From positions 92,069,988 through 92,133,987 of the forward strand of contig NC_135238.1 of the NCBI RefSeq assembly GCF_051348905.1: a DNA stretch of 64,000 nt. Direction: 5' to 3'. This DNA comes from Ranitomeya variabilis. Taxonomy: Eukaryota > Chordata > Amphibia > Anura > Dendrobatidae. Under the pieces are notes generated by a model. The model had not been told where the DNA came from. It worked only from the letters and a program-made list of their open reading frames with translations, and did not search any database. Each line of letters opens with the position of its first letter. The first letter of the stretch is position 1. Shown here in pieces: positions 45,206 to 57,332 of this stretch. The position numbers and the translations under genes are program-made.

Positions 45206-45652
45206 ACAAGCTGGAAAGCCTATGAAATCTAGGGAAGATGTCAGCACCAATCAAAACTTTCAAGTGGTTAACTTAGCAAGACAACATTGAGTTGAGTTTC
45301 ATTCCATGCACACAGAAACGAGGAACAGGATGTAATTCTCAGTCATGAAGTCCAGCTTTAATTTGGGACTTATTTTTCTTCCAAGTTATGACACAAAATA
45401 GGCGGATTGAAGGAATTCCACGGCAGGGCCAAAGGAGGAAAAATTAGGAATGATTGAAAAGTTGGTATTAAAACCCTGAGCACTGGTTTATTTCTTACAG
45501 AGTTTGCCCCATTCTAACTTTAAAAAATAGACAATGTAGGAGATAATATAAGGCCACTCTGACAAAAGCTGACATAAAATCTTCAGAGAAAGCACACTGA
45601 CTGGTAAAAATTATCATTACATCTTATCTCCTTAGCGCATGAGCGCCATGTA

Positions 45653-45734
45653 GACGAGGTGGCCGAGTGGTTAAGGCGATGGACTGCTAATCCATTGTGC
45701 TCTGCATGCATGGGTTCGAATCCCATCCTCGTCG
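45653..45734 (+). tRNA. tRNA-Ser-GCT: tRNA-Ser (GCT), unit 39, canonical
   Basis: Flank variants as in unit 18. Confidence 0.95.
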
Positions 45735-46078
45735 GTTTAATCTGCTTGTTACACGTTGTATTGTTTTGATTTCTTTTCTAGCCCAAGCGGTAGATACTTC
45801 AAGCTTGAAAGTTTATCTTCCTTTTTAAGAAAGCTGCTATCAAACTTTGCAGAGTCAGAAGTGTAATTCCACTGGTTTTATCTTTTAATGCTTGATGCAT
45901 CCTTTATTCTCTAAAGAAAATTATATCATCTAATTCCTTTTTAAGCACTTCGACAGCAGAGATTTTTTTCTCTCAACTGCACTATGTTAGGACTGTGGTA
46001 AAGACAGGTTTAATGTCATACAAGAACAAAAGTCCTCTTTTTTTGGCTAAAATGGCCCAAACTGAGGTGAAGAAAGAA

Positions 46079-46152
46079 AAGCACTGCTGACATTTGAAAT
46101 CAAGATTTTCTGTTTACTAAACAGGCGCTTTGACCAACTAAGCTAAAGACAA
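46079..46152 (-). pseudogene. tRNA-Thr pseudogene, unit 39, A57 variant
   Basis: As unit 18. Confidence 0.85.
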
Positions 46153-46338
46153 AATCCACTGGTTTTATGTTGTTATGCTTGATGCCATCTTCCTTCCTTT
46201 TTGGCCCCTATACAGAAGAAATTCTTAATCTCACAATTGCACTATCAGTAGAGACGCAGCCAAGGTAAATTTGAGGTTTTACGCAAGTGAAATTCCCATT
46301 TTTAAGATAGGAAGTTTGTTTTTCAGATGATGAAAACA

Positions 46339-46412
46339 AGGCACTGCTGAGATTCGAACTCAGGATCTCCTGTTTACTAGACAGGCGCTTTAACCAACTA
46401 AGCCACAGCACC
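46339..46412 (-). tRNA. tRNA-Thr-AGT: tRNA-Thr (AGT), unit 40
   Basis: Canonical array form. Confidence 0.95.
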
Positions 46413-46859
46413 ACAAGCTGGAAAGCCTATGAAATCTAGGGAAGATGTCAGCACCAATCAAAACTTTCAAGTGGTTAACTTAGCAAGACAACATTGAGTT
46501 GAGTTTCATTCCATGCACACAGAAACGAGGAACAGGATGTAATTCTCAGTCATGAAGTCCAGCTTTAATTTGGGACTTATTTTTCTTCCAAGTTATGACA
46601 CAAAATAGGCGGATTGAAGGAATTCCACGGCAGGGCCAATGGAGGAAAAATTAGGAATGATTGAAAAGTTGGTATTAAAACCCTGAGCACTGGTTTATTT
46701 CTTACAGAGTTTGCCCCATTCTAACTTTAAAAAATAGACAATGTAGGAGATAATATAAGGCCACTCTGACAAAAGCTGACATAAAATCTTCAGAGAAAGC
46801 ACACTGACTGGTAAAAATAATCATTACATGTTATCTCCTTAGCGCATGAGCGCCATGTA

Positions 46860-46941
46860 GACGAGGTGGCCGAGTGGTTAAGGCGATGGACTGCTAATCC
46901 ATTGTGCTCTGCATGCATGGGTTCGAATCCCATCCTCGTCG
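46860..46941 (+). tRNA. tRNA-Ser-GCT: tRNA-Ser (GCT), unit 40, canonical
   Basis: CATGTTA flank type. Confidence 0.95.
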
Positions 46942-47285
46942 GTTTAATCTGCTTGTTACACGTTGTATTGTTTTGATTTCTTTTCTAGCCCAAGCGGTAG
47001 ATACTTCAAGCTTGAAAGTTTATCTTCCTTTTTAAGAAAGCTGCTATCAAACTTTGCAGAGTCAGAAGTGTAATTCCACTGGTTTTATCTTTTAATGCTT
47101 GATGCATCCTTTATTCTCTAAAGAAAATTATATCATCTAATTCCTTTTTAAGCACTTCGACAGCAGAGATTTTTTTCTCTCAACTGCACTATGTTAGGAC
47201 TGTGGTAAAGACAGGTTTAATGTCATACAAGAACAAAAGTCCTCTTTTTTTGGCTAAAATGGCCCAAACTGAGGTGAAGAAAGAA

Positions 47286-47359
47286 AAGCACTGCTGACAT
47301 TTGAAATCAAGATTTTCTGTTTACTAAACAGGCGCTTTGACCAACTAAGCTAAAGACAA
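47286..47359 (-). pseudogene. tRNA-Thr pseudogene, unit 40, A57 variant
   Basis: As unit 18. Confidence 0.85.
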
Positions 47360-47545
47360 AATCCACTGGTTTTATGTTGTTATGCTTGATGCCATCTTCC
47401 TTCCTTTTTGGCCCCTATACAGAAGAAATTCTTAATCTCACAATTGCACTATCAGTAGAGACGCAGCCAAGGTAAATTTGAGGTTTTACGCAAGTGAAAT
47501 TCCCATTTTTAAGATAGGAAGTTTGTTTTTCAGATGATGAAAACA

Positions 47546-47619
47546 AGGCACTGCTGAGATTCGAACTCAGGATCTCCTGTTTACTAGACAGGCGCTTTAA
47601 CCAACTAAGCCACAGCACC
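47546..47619 (-). tRNA. tRNA-Thr-AGT: tRNA-Thr (AGT), unit 41
   Basis: Canonical array form. Confidence 0.95.
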
Positions 47620-48066
47620 ACAAGCTGGAAAGCCTATGAAATCTAGGGAAGATGTCAGCACCAATCAAAACTTTCAAGTGGTTAACTTAGCAAGACAACA
47701 TTGAGTTGAGTTTCATTCCATGCACACAGAAACGAGGAACAGGATGTAATTCTCAGTCATGAAGTCCAGCTTTAATTTGGGACTTATTTTTCTTCCAAGT
47801 TATGACACAAAATAGGCGGATTGAAGGAATTCCACGGCAGGGCCAATGGAGGAAAAATTAGGAATGATTGAAAAGTTGGTATTAAAACCCTGAGCACTGG
47901 TTTATTTCTTACAGAGTTTGCCCCATTCTAACTTTAAAAAATAGACAATGTAGGAGATAATATAAGGCCACTCTGACAAAAGCTGACATAAAATCTTCAG
48001 AGAAAGCACACTGACTGGTAAAAATAATCATTACATGTTATCTCCTTAGCGCATGAGCGCCATGTA

Positions 48067-48148
48067 GACGAGGTGGCCGAGTGGTTAAGGCGATGGACTG
48101 CTAATCCATTGTGCTCTGCATGCATGGGTTCGAATCCCATCCTCGTCG
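48067..48148 (+). tRNA. tRNA-Ser-GCT: tRNA-Ser (GCT), unit 41, canonical
   Basis: CATGTTA flank type. Confidence 0.95.
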
Positions 48149-48492
48149 GTTTAATCTGCTTGTTACACGTTGTATTGTTTTGATTTCTTTTCTAGCCCAA
48201 GCGGTAGATACTTCAAGCTTGAAAGTTTATCTTCCTTTTTAAGAAAGCTGCTATCAAACTTTGCAGAGTCAGAAGTGTAATTCCACTGGTTTTATCTTTT
48301 AATGCTTGATGCATCCTTTATTCTCTAAAGAAAATTATATCATCTAATTCCTTTTTAAGCACTTCGACAGCAGAGATTTTTTTCTCTCAACTGCACTATG
48401 TTAGGACTGTGGTAAAGACAGGTTTAATGTCATACAAGAACAAAAGTCCTCTTTTTTTGGCTAAAATGGCCCAAACTGAGGTGAAGAAAGAA

Positions 48493-48566
48493 AAGCACTG
48501 CTGACATTTGAAATCAAGATTTTCTGTTTACTAAACAGGCGCTTTGACCAACTAAGCTAAAGACAA
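48493..48566 (-). pseudogene. tRNA-Thr pseudogene, unit 41, A57 variant
   Basis: As unit 18. Confidence 0.85.
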
Positions 48567-48752
48567 AATCCACTGGTTTTATGTTGTTATGCTTGATGCC
48601 ATCTTCCTTCCTTTTTGGCCCCTATACAGAAGAAATTCTTAATCTCACAATTGCACTATCAGTAGAGACGCAGCCAAGGTAAATTTGAGGTTTTACGCAA
48701 GTGAAATTCCCATTTTTAAGATAGGAAGTTTGTTTTTCAGATGATGAAAACA

Positions 48753-48826
48753 AGGCACTGCTGAGATTCGAACTCAGGATCTCCTGTTTACTAGACAGGC
48801 GCTTTAACCAACTAAGCCACAGCACC
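48753..48826 (-). tRNA. tRNA-Thr-AGT: tRNA-Thr (AGT), unit 42
   Basis: Canonical array form. Confidence 0.95.
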
Positions 48827-49273
48827 ACAAGCTGGAAAGCCTATGAAATCTAGGGAAGATGTCAGCACCAATCAAAACTTTCAAGTGGTTAACTTAGCAA
48901 GACAACATTGAGTTGAGTTTCATTCCATGCACACAGAAACGAGGAACAGGATGTAATTCTCAGTCATGAAGTCCAGCTTTAATTTGGGACTTATTTTTCT
49001 TCCAAGTTATGACACAAAATAGGCGGATTGAAGGAATTCCACGGCAGGGCCAATGGAGGAAAAATTAGGAATGATTGAAAAGTTGGTATTAAAACCCTGA
49101 GCACTGGTTTATTTCTTACAGAGTTTGCCCCATTCTAACTTTAAAAAATAGACAATGTAGGAGATAATATAAGGCCACTCTGACAAAAGCTGACATAAAA
49201 TCTTCAGAGAAAGCACACTGACTGGTAAAAATAATCATTACATGTTATCTCCTTAGCGCATGAGCGCCATGTA

Positions 49274-49355
49274 GACGAGGTGGCCGAGTGGTTAAGGCGA
49301 TGGACTGCTAATCCATTGTGCTCTGCATGCATGGGTTCGAATCCCATCCTCGTCG
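49274..49355 (+). tRNA. tRNA-Ser-GCT: tRNA-Ser (GCT), unit 42, canonical
   Basis: CATGTTA flank type. Confidence 0.95.
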
Positions 49356-49699
49356 GTTTAATCTGCTTGTTACACGTTGTATTGTTTTGATTTCTTTTCT
49401 AGCCCAAGCGGTAGATACTTCAAGCTTGAAAGTTTATCTTCCTTTTTAAGAAAGCTGCTATCAAACTTTGCAGAGTCAGAAGTGTAATTCCACTGGTTTT
49501 ATCTTTTAATGCTTGATGCATCCTTTATTCTCTAAAGAAAATTATATCATCTAATTCCTTTTTAAGCACTTCGACAGCAGAGATTTTTTTCTCTCAACTG
49601 CACTATGTTAGGACTGTGGTAAAGACAGGTTTAATGTCATACAAGAACAAAAGTCCTCTTTTTTTGGCTAAAATGGCCCAAACTGAGGTGAAGAAAGAA

Positions 49700-49773
49700 A
49701 AGCACTGCTGACATTCGAAATCAAGATTTTCTGTTTACTAAACAGGCGCTTTGACCAACTAAGCTAAAGACAA
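49700..49773 (-). pseudogene. tRNA-Thr pseudogene, unit 42
   Basis: CG-core form. Confidence 0.85.
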
Positions 49774-49951
49774 AATCCACTGGTTTTATGTTTGATGCCA
49801 TCTTCCTTCCTTTTTGGCCCCTATACAGAAGAAATTCTTAATCTCACAATTGCACTATCAGTAGAGACGCAGCCAAGGTAAATTTGAGGTTTTACGCAAG
49901 TGAAATTCCCATTTTTAAGATAGGAAGTTTGTTTTTCAGATGATGAAAACA

Positions 49952-50025
49952 AGGCACTGCTGAGATTCGAACTCAGGATCTCCTGTTTACTAGACAGGCG
50001 CTTTAACCAACTAAGCCACAGCACC
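49952..50025 (-). tRNA. tRNA-Thr-AGT: tRNA-Thr (AGT), unit 43
   Basis: Canonical array form. Confidence 0.95.
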
Positions 50026-50472
50026 ACAAGCTGGAAAGCCTATGAAATCTAGGGAAGATGTCAGCACCAATCAAAACTTTCAAGTGGTTAACTTAGCAAG
50101 ACAACATTGAGTTGAGTTTCATTCCATGCACACAGAAACGAGGAACAGGATGTAATTCTCAGTCATGAAGTCCAGCTTTAATTTGGGACTTATTTTTCTT
50201 CCAAGTTATGACACAAAATAGGCGGATTGAAGGAATTCCACGGCAGGGCCAAAGGAGGAAAAATTAGGAATGATTGAAAAGTTGGTATTAAAACCCTGAG
50301 CACTGGTTTATTTCTTACAGAGTTTGCCCCATTCTAACTTTAAAAAATAGACACTGTAGGAGATAATATAAGGCCACTCTGACAAAAGCTGACATAAAAT
50401 CTTCAGAGAAAGCACACTGACTGGTAAAAATAATCATTACATCTTATCTCCTTAGCGCATGAGCGGCATGTA

Positions 50473-50554
50473 GACGAGGTGGCCGAGTGGTTAAGGCGAT
50501 GGACTGCTAATCCATTGTGCTCTGCATGCATGGGTTCGAATCCCATCCTCGTCG
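50473..50554 (+). tRNA. tRNA-Ser-GCT: tRNA-Ser (GCT), unit 43, canonical
   Basis: GCGGCATG 5' flank; 1234-bp unit type. Confidence 0.95.
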
Positions 50555-50684
50555 GTTTAATCTGCTTGTTACACGTTGTATTGTTTTGATTTCTTTTCTA
50601 GCCCAAGCGGTAGATACTTCAAGCTTGAAAGTTTATCTTCCTTTTTAAGAAAGCTGCTATCAAACTTTGCAGAGTCAGAAGTGT

Positions 50685-50738
50685 AATTCCACTGGTTTTA
50701 TCTTTTAATGCAATTCCACTGGTTTTATCTTTTAATGC
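50685..50738. repeat. 27-bp tandem duplication, unit 43
   Basis: Same duplication as unit 27. Confidence 0.95.
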
Positions 50739-50925
50739 TTGATGCATCCTTTATTCTCTAAAGAAAATTATATCATCTAATTCCTTTTTAAGCACTTCGA
50801 CAGCAGAGATTTTTTTCTCTCAACTGCACTATGTTAGGACTGTGGTAAAGACAGGTTTAATGTCATACAAGAACAAAAGTCCTCTTTTTTTGGCTAAAAT
50901 GGCCCAAACTGAGGTGAAGAAAGAA

Positions 50926-50999
50926 AAGCACTGCTGACATTTGAAATCAAGATTTTCTGTTTACTAAACAGGCGCTTTGACCAACTAAGCTAAAGACAA
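50926..50999 (-). pseudogene. tRNA-Thr pseudogene, unit 43, A57 variant
   Basis: The only 1234-bp unit with the A57 form, so its 3' end has been exchanged. Confidence 0.85.
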
Positions 51000-51185
51000 A
51001 ATCCACTGGTTTTATGTTGTTATGCTTGATGCCATCTTCCTTCCTTTTTGGCCCCTATACAGAAGAAATTCTTAATCTCACAATTGCACTATCAGTAGAG
51101 ACGCAGCCAAGGTAAATTTGAGGTTTTACGCAAGTGAAATTCCCATTTTTAAGATAGGAAGTTTGTTTTTCAGATGATGAAAACA

Positions 51186-51259
51186 AGGCACTGCTGAGAT
51201 TCGAACTCAGGATCTCCTGTTTACTAGACAGGCGCTTTAACCAACTAAGCCACAGCACC
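51186..51259 (-). tRNA. tRNA-Thr-AGT: tRNA-Thr (AGT), unit 44
   Basis: Canonical array form. Confidence 0.95.
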
Positions 51260-51706
51260 ACAAGCTGGAAAGCCTATGAAATCTAGGGAAGATGTCAGCA
51301 CCAATCAAAACTTTCAAGTGGTTAACTTAGCAAGACAACATTGAGTTGAGTTTCATTCCATGCACACAGAAACGAGGAACAGGATGTAATTCTCAGTCAT
51401 GAAGTCCAGCTTTAATTTGGGACTTATTTTTCTTCCAAGTTATGACACAAAATAGGCGGATTGAAGGAATTCCACGGCAGGGCCAATGGAGGAAAAATTA
51501 GGAATGATTGAAAAGTTGGTATTAAAACCCTGAGCACTGGTTTATTTCTTACAGAGTTTGCCCCATTCTAACTTTAAAAAATAGACAATGTAGGAGATAA
51601 TATAAGGCCACTCTGACAAAAGCTGACATAAAATCTTCAGAGAAAGCACACTGACTGGTAAAAATAATCATTACATGTTATCTCCTTAGCGCATGAGCGC
51701 CATGTA

Positions 51707-51788
51707 GACGAGGTGGCCGAGTGGTTAAGGCGATGGACTGCTAATCCATTGTGCTCTGCATGCATGGGTTCGAATCCCATCCTCGTCG
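51707..51788 (+). tRNA. tRNA-Ser-GCT: tRNA-Ser (GCT), unit 44, canonical
   Basis: CATGTTA flank type. Confidence 0.95.
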
Positions 51789-52132
51789 GTTTAATCTGCT
51801 TGTTACACGTTGTATTGTTTTGATTTCTTTTCTAGCCCAAGCGGTAGATACTTCAAGCTTGAAAGTTTATCTTCCTTTTTAAGAAAGCTGCTATCAAACT
51901 TTGCAGAGTCAGAAGTGTAATTCCACTGGTTTTATCTTTTAATGCTTGATGCATCCTTTATTCTCTAAAGAAAATTATATCATCTAATTCCTTTTTAAGC
52001 ACTTCGACAGCAGAGATTTTTTTCTCTCAACTGCACTATGTTAGGACTGTGGTAAAGACAGGTTTAATGTCATACAAGAACAAAAGTCCTCTTTTTTTGG
52101 CTAAAATGGCCCAAACTGAGGTGAAGAAAGAA

Positions 52133-52206
52133 AAGCACTGCTGACATTCGAAATCAAGATTTTCTGTTTACTAAACAGGCGCTTTGACCAACTAAGCTAA
52201 AGACAA
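52133..52206 (-). pseudogene. tRNA-Thr pseudogene, unit 44
   Basis: CG-core form. Confidence 0.85.
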
Positions 52207-52384
52207 AATCCACTGGTTTTATGTTTGATGCCATCTTCCTTCCTTTTTGGCCCCTATACAGAAGAAATTCTTAATCTCACAATTGCACTATCAGTAGAGA
52301 CGCAGCCAAGGTAAATTTGAGGTTTTACGCAAGTGAAATTCCCATTTTTAAGATAGGAAGTTTGTTTTTCAGATGATGAAAACA

Positions 52385-52458
52385 AGGCACTGCTGAGATT
52401 CGAACTCAGGATCTCCTGTTTACTAGACAGGCGCTTTAACCAACTAAGCCACAGCACC
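52385..52458 (-). tRNA. tRNA-Thr-AGT: tRNA-Thr (AGT), unit 45
   Basis: Canonical array form. Confidence 0.95.
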
Positions 52459-52905
52459 ACAAGCTGGAAAGCCTATGAAATCTAGGGAAGATGTCAGCAC
52501 CAATCAAAACTTTCAAGTGGTTAACTTAGCAAGACAACATTGAGTTGAGTTTCATTCCATGCACACAGAAACGAGGAACAGGATGTAATTCTCAGTCATG
52601 AAGTCCAGCTTTAATTTGGGACTTATTTTTCTTCCAAGTTATGACACAAAATAGGCGGATTGAAGGAATTCCACGGCAGGGCCAAAGGAGGAAAAATTAG
52701 GAATGATTGAAAAGTTGGTATTAAAACCCTGAGCACTGGTTTATTTCTTACAGAGTTTGCCCCATTCTAACTTTAAAAAATAGACACTGTAGGAGATAAT
52801 ATAAGGCCACTCTGACAAAAGCTGACATAAAATCTTCAGAGAAAGCACACTGACTGGTAAAAATAATCATTACATCTTATCTCCTTAGCGCATGAGCGGC
52901 ATGTA

Positions 52906-52987
52906 GACGAGGTGGCCGAGTGGTTAAGGCGATGGACTGCTAATCCATTGTGCTCTGCATGCATGGGTTCGAATCCCATCCTCGTCG
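52906..52987 (+). tRNA. tRNA-Ser-GCT: tRNA-Ser (GCT), unit 45, canonical
   Basis: GCGGCATG 5' flank; 1234-bp unit type. Confidence 0.95.
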
Positions 52988-53117
52988 GTTTAATCTGCTT
53001 GTTACACGTTGTATTGTTTTGATTTCTTTTCTAGCCCAAGCGGTAGATACTTCAAGCTTGAAAGTTTATCTTCCTTTTTAAGAAAGCTGCTATCAAACTT
53101 TGCAGAGTCAGAAGTGT

Positions 53118-53171
53118 AATTCCACTGGTTTTATCTTTTAATGCAATTCCACTGGTTTTATCTTTTAATGC
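53118..53171. repeat. 27-bp tandem duplication, unit 45
   Basis: Same duplication as unit 27. Confidence 0.95.
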
Positions 53172-53358
53172 TTGATGCATCCTTTATTCTCTAAAGAAAA
53201 TTATATCATCTAATTCCTTTTTAAGCACTTCGACAGCAGAGATTTTTTTCTCTCAACTGCACTATGTTAGGACTGTGGTAAAGACAGGTTTAATGTCATA
53301 CAAGAACAAAAGTCCTCTTTTTTTGGCTAAAATGGCCCAAACTGAGGTGAAGAAAGAA

Positions 53359-53432
53359 AAGCACTGCTGACATTCGAAATCAAGATTTTCTGTTTACTAA
53401 ACAGGCGCTTTGACCAACTAAGCTAAAGACAA
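53359..53432 (-). pseudogene. tRNA-Thr pseudogene, unit 45
   Basis: CG-core form. Confidence 0.85.
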
Positions 53433-53618
53433 AATCCACTGGTTTTATGTTGTTATGCTTGATGCCATCTTCCTTCCTTTTTGGCCCCTATACAGAAGAA
53501 ATTCTTAATCTCACAATTGCACTATCAGTAGAGACGCAGCCAAGGTAAATTTGAGGTTTTACGCAAGTGAAATTCCCATTTTTAAGATAGGAAGTTTGTT
53601 TTTCAGATGATGAAAACA

Positions 53619-53692
53619 AGGCACTGCTGAGATTCGAACTCAGGATCTCCTGTTTACTAGACAGGCGCTTTAACCAACTAAGCCACAGCACC
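53619..53692 (-). tRNA. tRNA-Thr-AGT: tRNA-Thr (AGT), unit 46
   Basis: Canonical array form. Confidence 0.95.
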
Positions 53693-54139
53693 ACAAGCTG
53701 GAAAGCCTATGAAATCTAGGGAAGATGTCAGCACCAATCAAAACTTTCAAGTGGTTAACTTAGCAAGACAACATTGAGTTGAGTTTCATTCCATGCACAC
53801 AGAAACGAGGAACAGGATGTAATTCTCAGTCATGAAGTCCAGCTTTAATTTGGGACTTATTTTTCTTCCAAGTTATGACACAAAATAGGCGGATTGAAGG
53901 AATTCCACGGCAGGGCCAATGGAGGAAAAATTAGGAATGATTGAAAAGTTGGTATTAAAACCCTGAGCACTGGTTTATTTCCTACAGAGTTTGCCCCAAT
54001 CTAACTTTAAAAAATAGACACTGTAGGAGATAATATAAGGCCACTCTGACAAAAGCTGACATAAAATCTTCAGAGAAAGCACACTGACTGGTAAAAATAA
54101 TCATTACATCTTATCTCCTTAGCGCATGAGCGCCATGTA

Positions 54140-54221
54140 GACGAGGTGGCCGAGTGGTTAAGGCGATGGACTGCTAATCCATTGTGCTCTGCATGCATGG
54201 GTTCGAATCCCATCCTCGTCG
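54140..54221 (+). tRNA. tRNA-Ser-GCT: tRNA-Ser (GCT), unit 46, canonical
   Basis: CCAATC flank type. Confidence 0.95.
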
Positions 54222-54565
54222 GTTTAATCTGCTTGTTACACGTTGTATTGTTTTGATTTCTTTTCTAGCCCAAGCGGTAGATACTTCAAGCTTGAAAGTT
54301 TATCTTCCTTTTTAAGAAAGCTGCTATCAAACTTTGCAGAGTCAGAAGTGTAATTCCACTGGTTTTATCTTTTAATGCTTGATGCATCCTTTATTCTCTA
54401 AAGAAAATTATATCATCTAATTCCTTTTTAAGCACTTCGACAGCAGAGATTTTTTTCTCTCAACTGCACTATGTTAGGACTGTGGTAAAGACAGGTTTAA
54501 TGTCATACAAGAACAAAAGTCCTCTTTTTTTGGCTAAAATGGCCCAAACTGAGGTGAAGAAAGAA

Positions 54566-54639
54566 AAGCACTGCTGACATTCGAAATCAAGATTTTCTGT
54601 TTACTAAACAGGCGCTTTGACCAACTAAGCTAAAGACAA
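54566..54639 (-). pseudogene. tRNA-Thr pseudogene, unit 46
   Basis: CG-core form. Confidence 0.85.
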
Positions 54640-54817
54640 AATCCACTGGTTTTATGTTTGATGCCATCTTCCTTCCTTTTTGGCCCCTATACAGAAGAAA
54701 TTCTTAATCTCACAATTGCACTATCAGTAGAGACGCAGCCAAGGTAAATTTGAGGTTTTACGCAAGTGAAATTCCCATTTTTAAGATAGGAAGTTTGTTT
54801 TTCAGATGATGAAAACA

Positions 54818-54891
54818 AGGCACTGCTGAGATTCGAACTCAGGATCTCCTGTTTACTAGACAGGCGCTTTAACCAACTAAGCCACAGCACC
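54818..54891 (-). tRNA. tRNA-Thr-AGT: tRNA-Thr (AGT), unit 47
   Basis: Canonical array form. Confidence 0.95.
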
Positions 54892-55338
54892 ACAAGCTGG
54901 AAAGCCTATGAAATCTAGGGAAGATGTCAGCACCAATCAAAACTTTCAAGTGGTTAACTTAGCAAGACAACATTGAGTTGAGTTTCATTCCATGCACACA
55001 GAAACGAGGAACAGGATGTAATTCTCAGTCATGAAGTCCAGCTTTAATTTGGGACTTATTTTTCTTCCAAGTTATGACACAAAATAGGCGGATTGAAGGA
55101 ATTCCACGGCAGGGCCAAAGGAGGAAAAATTAGGAATGATTGAAAAGTTGGTATTAAAACCCTGAGCACTGGTTTATTTCTTACAGAGTTTGCCCCATTC
55201 TAACTTTAAAAAATAGACACTGTAGGAGATAATATAAGGCCACTCTGACAAAAGCTGACATAAAATCTTCAGAGAAAGCACACTGACTGGTAAAAATAAT
55301 CATTACATCTTATCTCCTTAGCGCATGAGCGGCATGTA

Positions 55339-55420
55339 GACGAGGTGGCCGAGTGGTTAAGGCGATGGACTGCTAATCCATTGTGCTCTGCATGCATGGG
55401 TTCGAATCCCATCCTCGTCG
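55339..55420 (+). tRNA. tRNA-Ser-GCT: tRNA-Ser (GCT), unit 47, canonical
   Basis: GCGGCATG 5' flank; 1234-bp unit type. Confidence 0.95.
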
Positions 55421-55550
55421 GTTTAATCTGCTTGTTACACGTTGTATTGTTTTGATTTCTTTTCTAGCCCAAGCGGTAGATACTTCAAGCTTGAAAGTTT
55501 ATCTTCCTTTTTAAGAAAGCTGCTATCAAACTTTGCAGAGTCAGAAGTGT

Positions 55551-55604
55551 AATTCCACTGGTTTTATCTTTTAATGCAATTCCACTGGTTTTATCTTTTA
55601 ATGC
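55551..55604. repeat. 27-bp tandem duplication, unit 47
   Basis: Same duplication as unit 27. Confidence 0.95.
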
Positions 55605-55791
55605 TTGATGCATCCTTTATTCTCTAAAGAAAATTATATCATCTAATTCCTTTTTAAGCACTTCGACAGCAGAGATTTTTTTCTCTCAACTGCACTATGT
55701 TAGGACTGTGGTAAAGACAGGTTTAATGTCATACAAGAACAAAAGTCCTCTTTTTTTGGCTAAAATGGCCCAAACTGAGGTGAAGAAAGAA

Positions 55792-55865
55792 AAGCACTGC
55801 TGACATTCGAAATCAAGATTTTCTGTTTACTAAACAGGCGCTTTGACCAACTAAGCTAAAGACAA
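55792..55865 (-). pseudogene. tRNA-Thr pseudogene, unit 47
   Basis: CG-core form. Confidence 0.85.
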
Positions 55866-56051
55866 AATCCACTGGTTTTATGTTGTTATGCTTGATGCCA
55901 TCTTCCTTCCTTTTTGGCCCCTATACAGAAGAAATTCTTAATCTCACAATTGCACTATCAGTAGAGACGCAGCCAAGGTAAATTTGAGGTTTTACGCAAG
56001 TGAAATTCCCATTTTTAAGATAGGAAGTTTGTTTTTCAGATGATGAAAACA

Positions 56052-56125
56052 AGGCACTGCTGAGATTCGAACTCAGGATCTCCTGTTTACTAGACAGGCG
56101 CTTTAACCAACTAAGCCACAGCACC
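56052..56125 (-). tRNA. tRNA-Thr-AGT: tRNA-Thr (AGT), unit 48
   Basis: Canonical array form. Confidence 0.95.
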
Positions 56126-56572
56126 ACAAGCTGGAAAGCCTATGAAATCTAGGGAAGATGTCAGCACCAATCAAAACTTTCAAGTGGTTAACTTAGCAAG
56201 ACAACATTGAGTTGAGTTTCATTCCATGCACACAGAAACGAGGAACAGGATGTAATTCTCAGTCATGAAGTCCAGCTTTAATTTGGGACTTATTTTTCTT
56301 CCAAGTTATGACACAAAATAGGCGGATTGAAGGAATTCCACGGCAGGGCCAATGGAGGAAAAATTAGGAATGATTGAAAAGTTGGTATTAAAACCCTGAG
56401 CACTGGTTTATTTCCTACAGAGTTTGCCCCAATCTAACTTTAAAAAATAGACACTGTAGGAGATAATATAAGGCCACTCTGACAAAAGCTGACATAAAAT
56501 CTTCAGAGAAAGCACACTGACTGGTAAAAATAATCATTACATCTTATCTCCTTAGCGCATGAGCGCCATGTA

Positions 56573-56654
56573 GACGAGGTGGCCGAGTGGTTAAGGCGAT
56601 GGACTGCTAATCCATTGTGCTCTGCATGCATGGGTTCGAATCCCATCCTCGTCG
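56573..56654 (+). tRNA. tRNA-Ser-GCT: tRNA-Ser (GCT), unit 48, canonical
   Basis: CCAATC flank type. Confidence 0.95.
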
Positions 56655-56998
56655 GTTTAATCTGCTTGTTACACGTTGTATTGTTTTGATTTCTTTTCTA
56701 GCCCAAGCGGTAGATACTTCAAGCTTGAAAGTTTATCTTCCTTTTTAAGAAAGCTGCTATCAAACTTTGCAGAGTCAGAAGTGTAATTCCACTGGTTTTA
56801 TCTTTTAATGCTTGATGCATCCTTTATTCTCTAAAGAAAATTATATCATCTAATTCCTTTTTAAGCACTTCGACAGCAGAGATTTTTTTCTCTCAACTGC
56901 ACTATGTTAGGACTGTGGTAAAGACAGGTTTAATGTCATACAAGAACAAAAGTCCTCTTTTTTTGGCTAAAATGGCCCAAACTGAGGTGAAGAAAGAA

Positions 56999-57072
56999 AA
57001 GCACTGCTGACATTCGAAATCAAGATTTTCTGTTTACTAAACAGGCGCTTTGACCAACTAAGCTAAAGACAA
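56999..57072 (-). pseudogene. tRNA-Thr pseudogene, unit 48
   Basis: CG-core form. Confidence 0.85.
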
Positions 57073-57258
57073 AATCCACTGGTTTTATGTTGTTATGCTT
57101 GATGCCATCTTCCTTCCTTTTTGGCCCCTATACAGAAGAAATTCTTAATCTCACAATTGCACTATCAGTAGAGACGCAGCCAAGGTAAATTTGAGGTTTT
57201 ACGCAAGTGAAATTCCCATTTTTAAGATAGGAAGTTTGTTTTTCAGATGATGAAAACA

Positions 57259-57332
57259 AGGCACTGCTGAGATTCGAACTCAGGATCTCCTGTTTACTAG
57301 ACAGGCGCTTTAACCAACTAAGCCACAGCACC
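57259..57332 (-). tRNA. tRNA-Thr-AGT: tRNA-Thr (AGT), unit 49
   Basis: Canonical array form. Confidence 0.95.
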
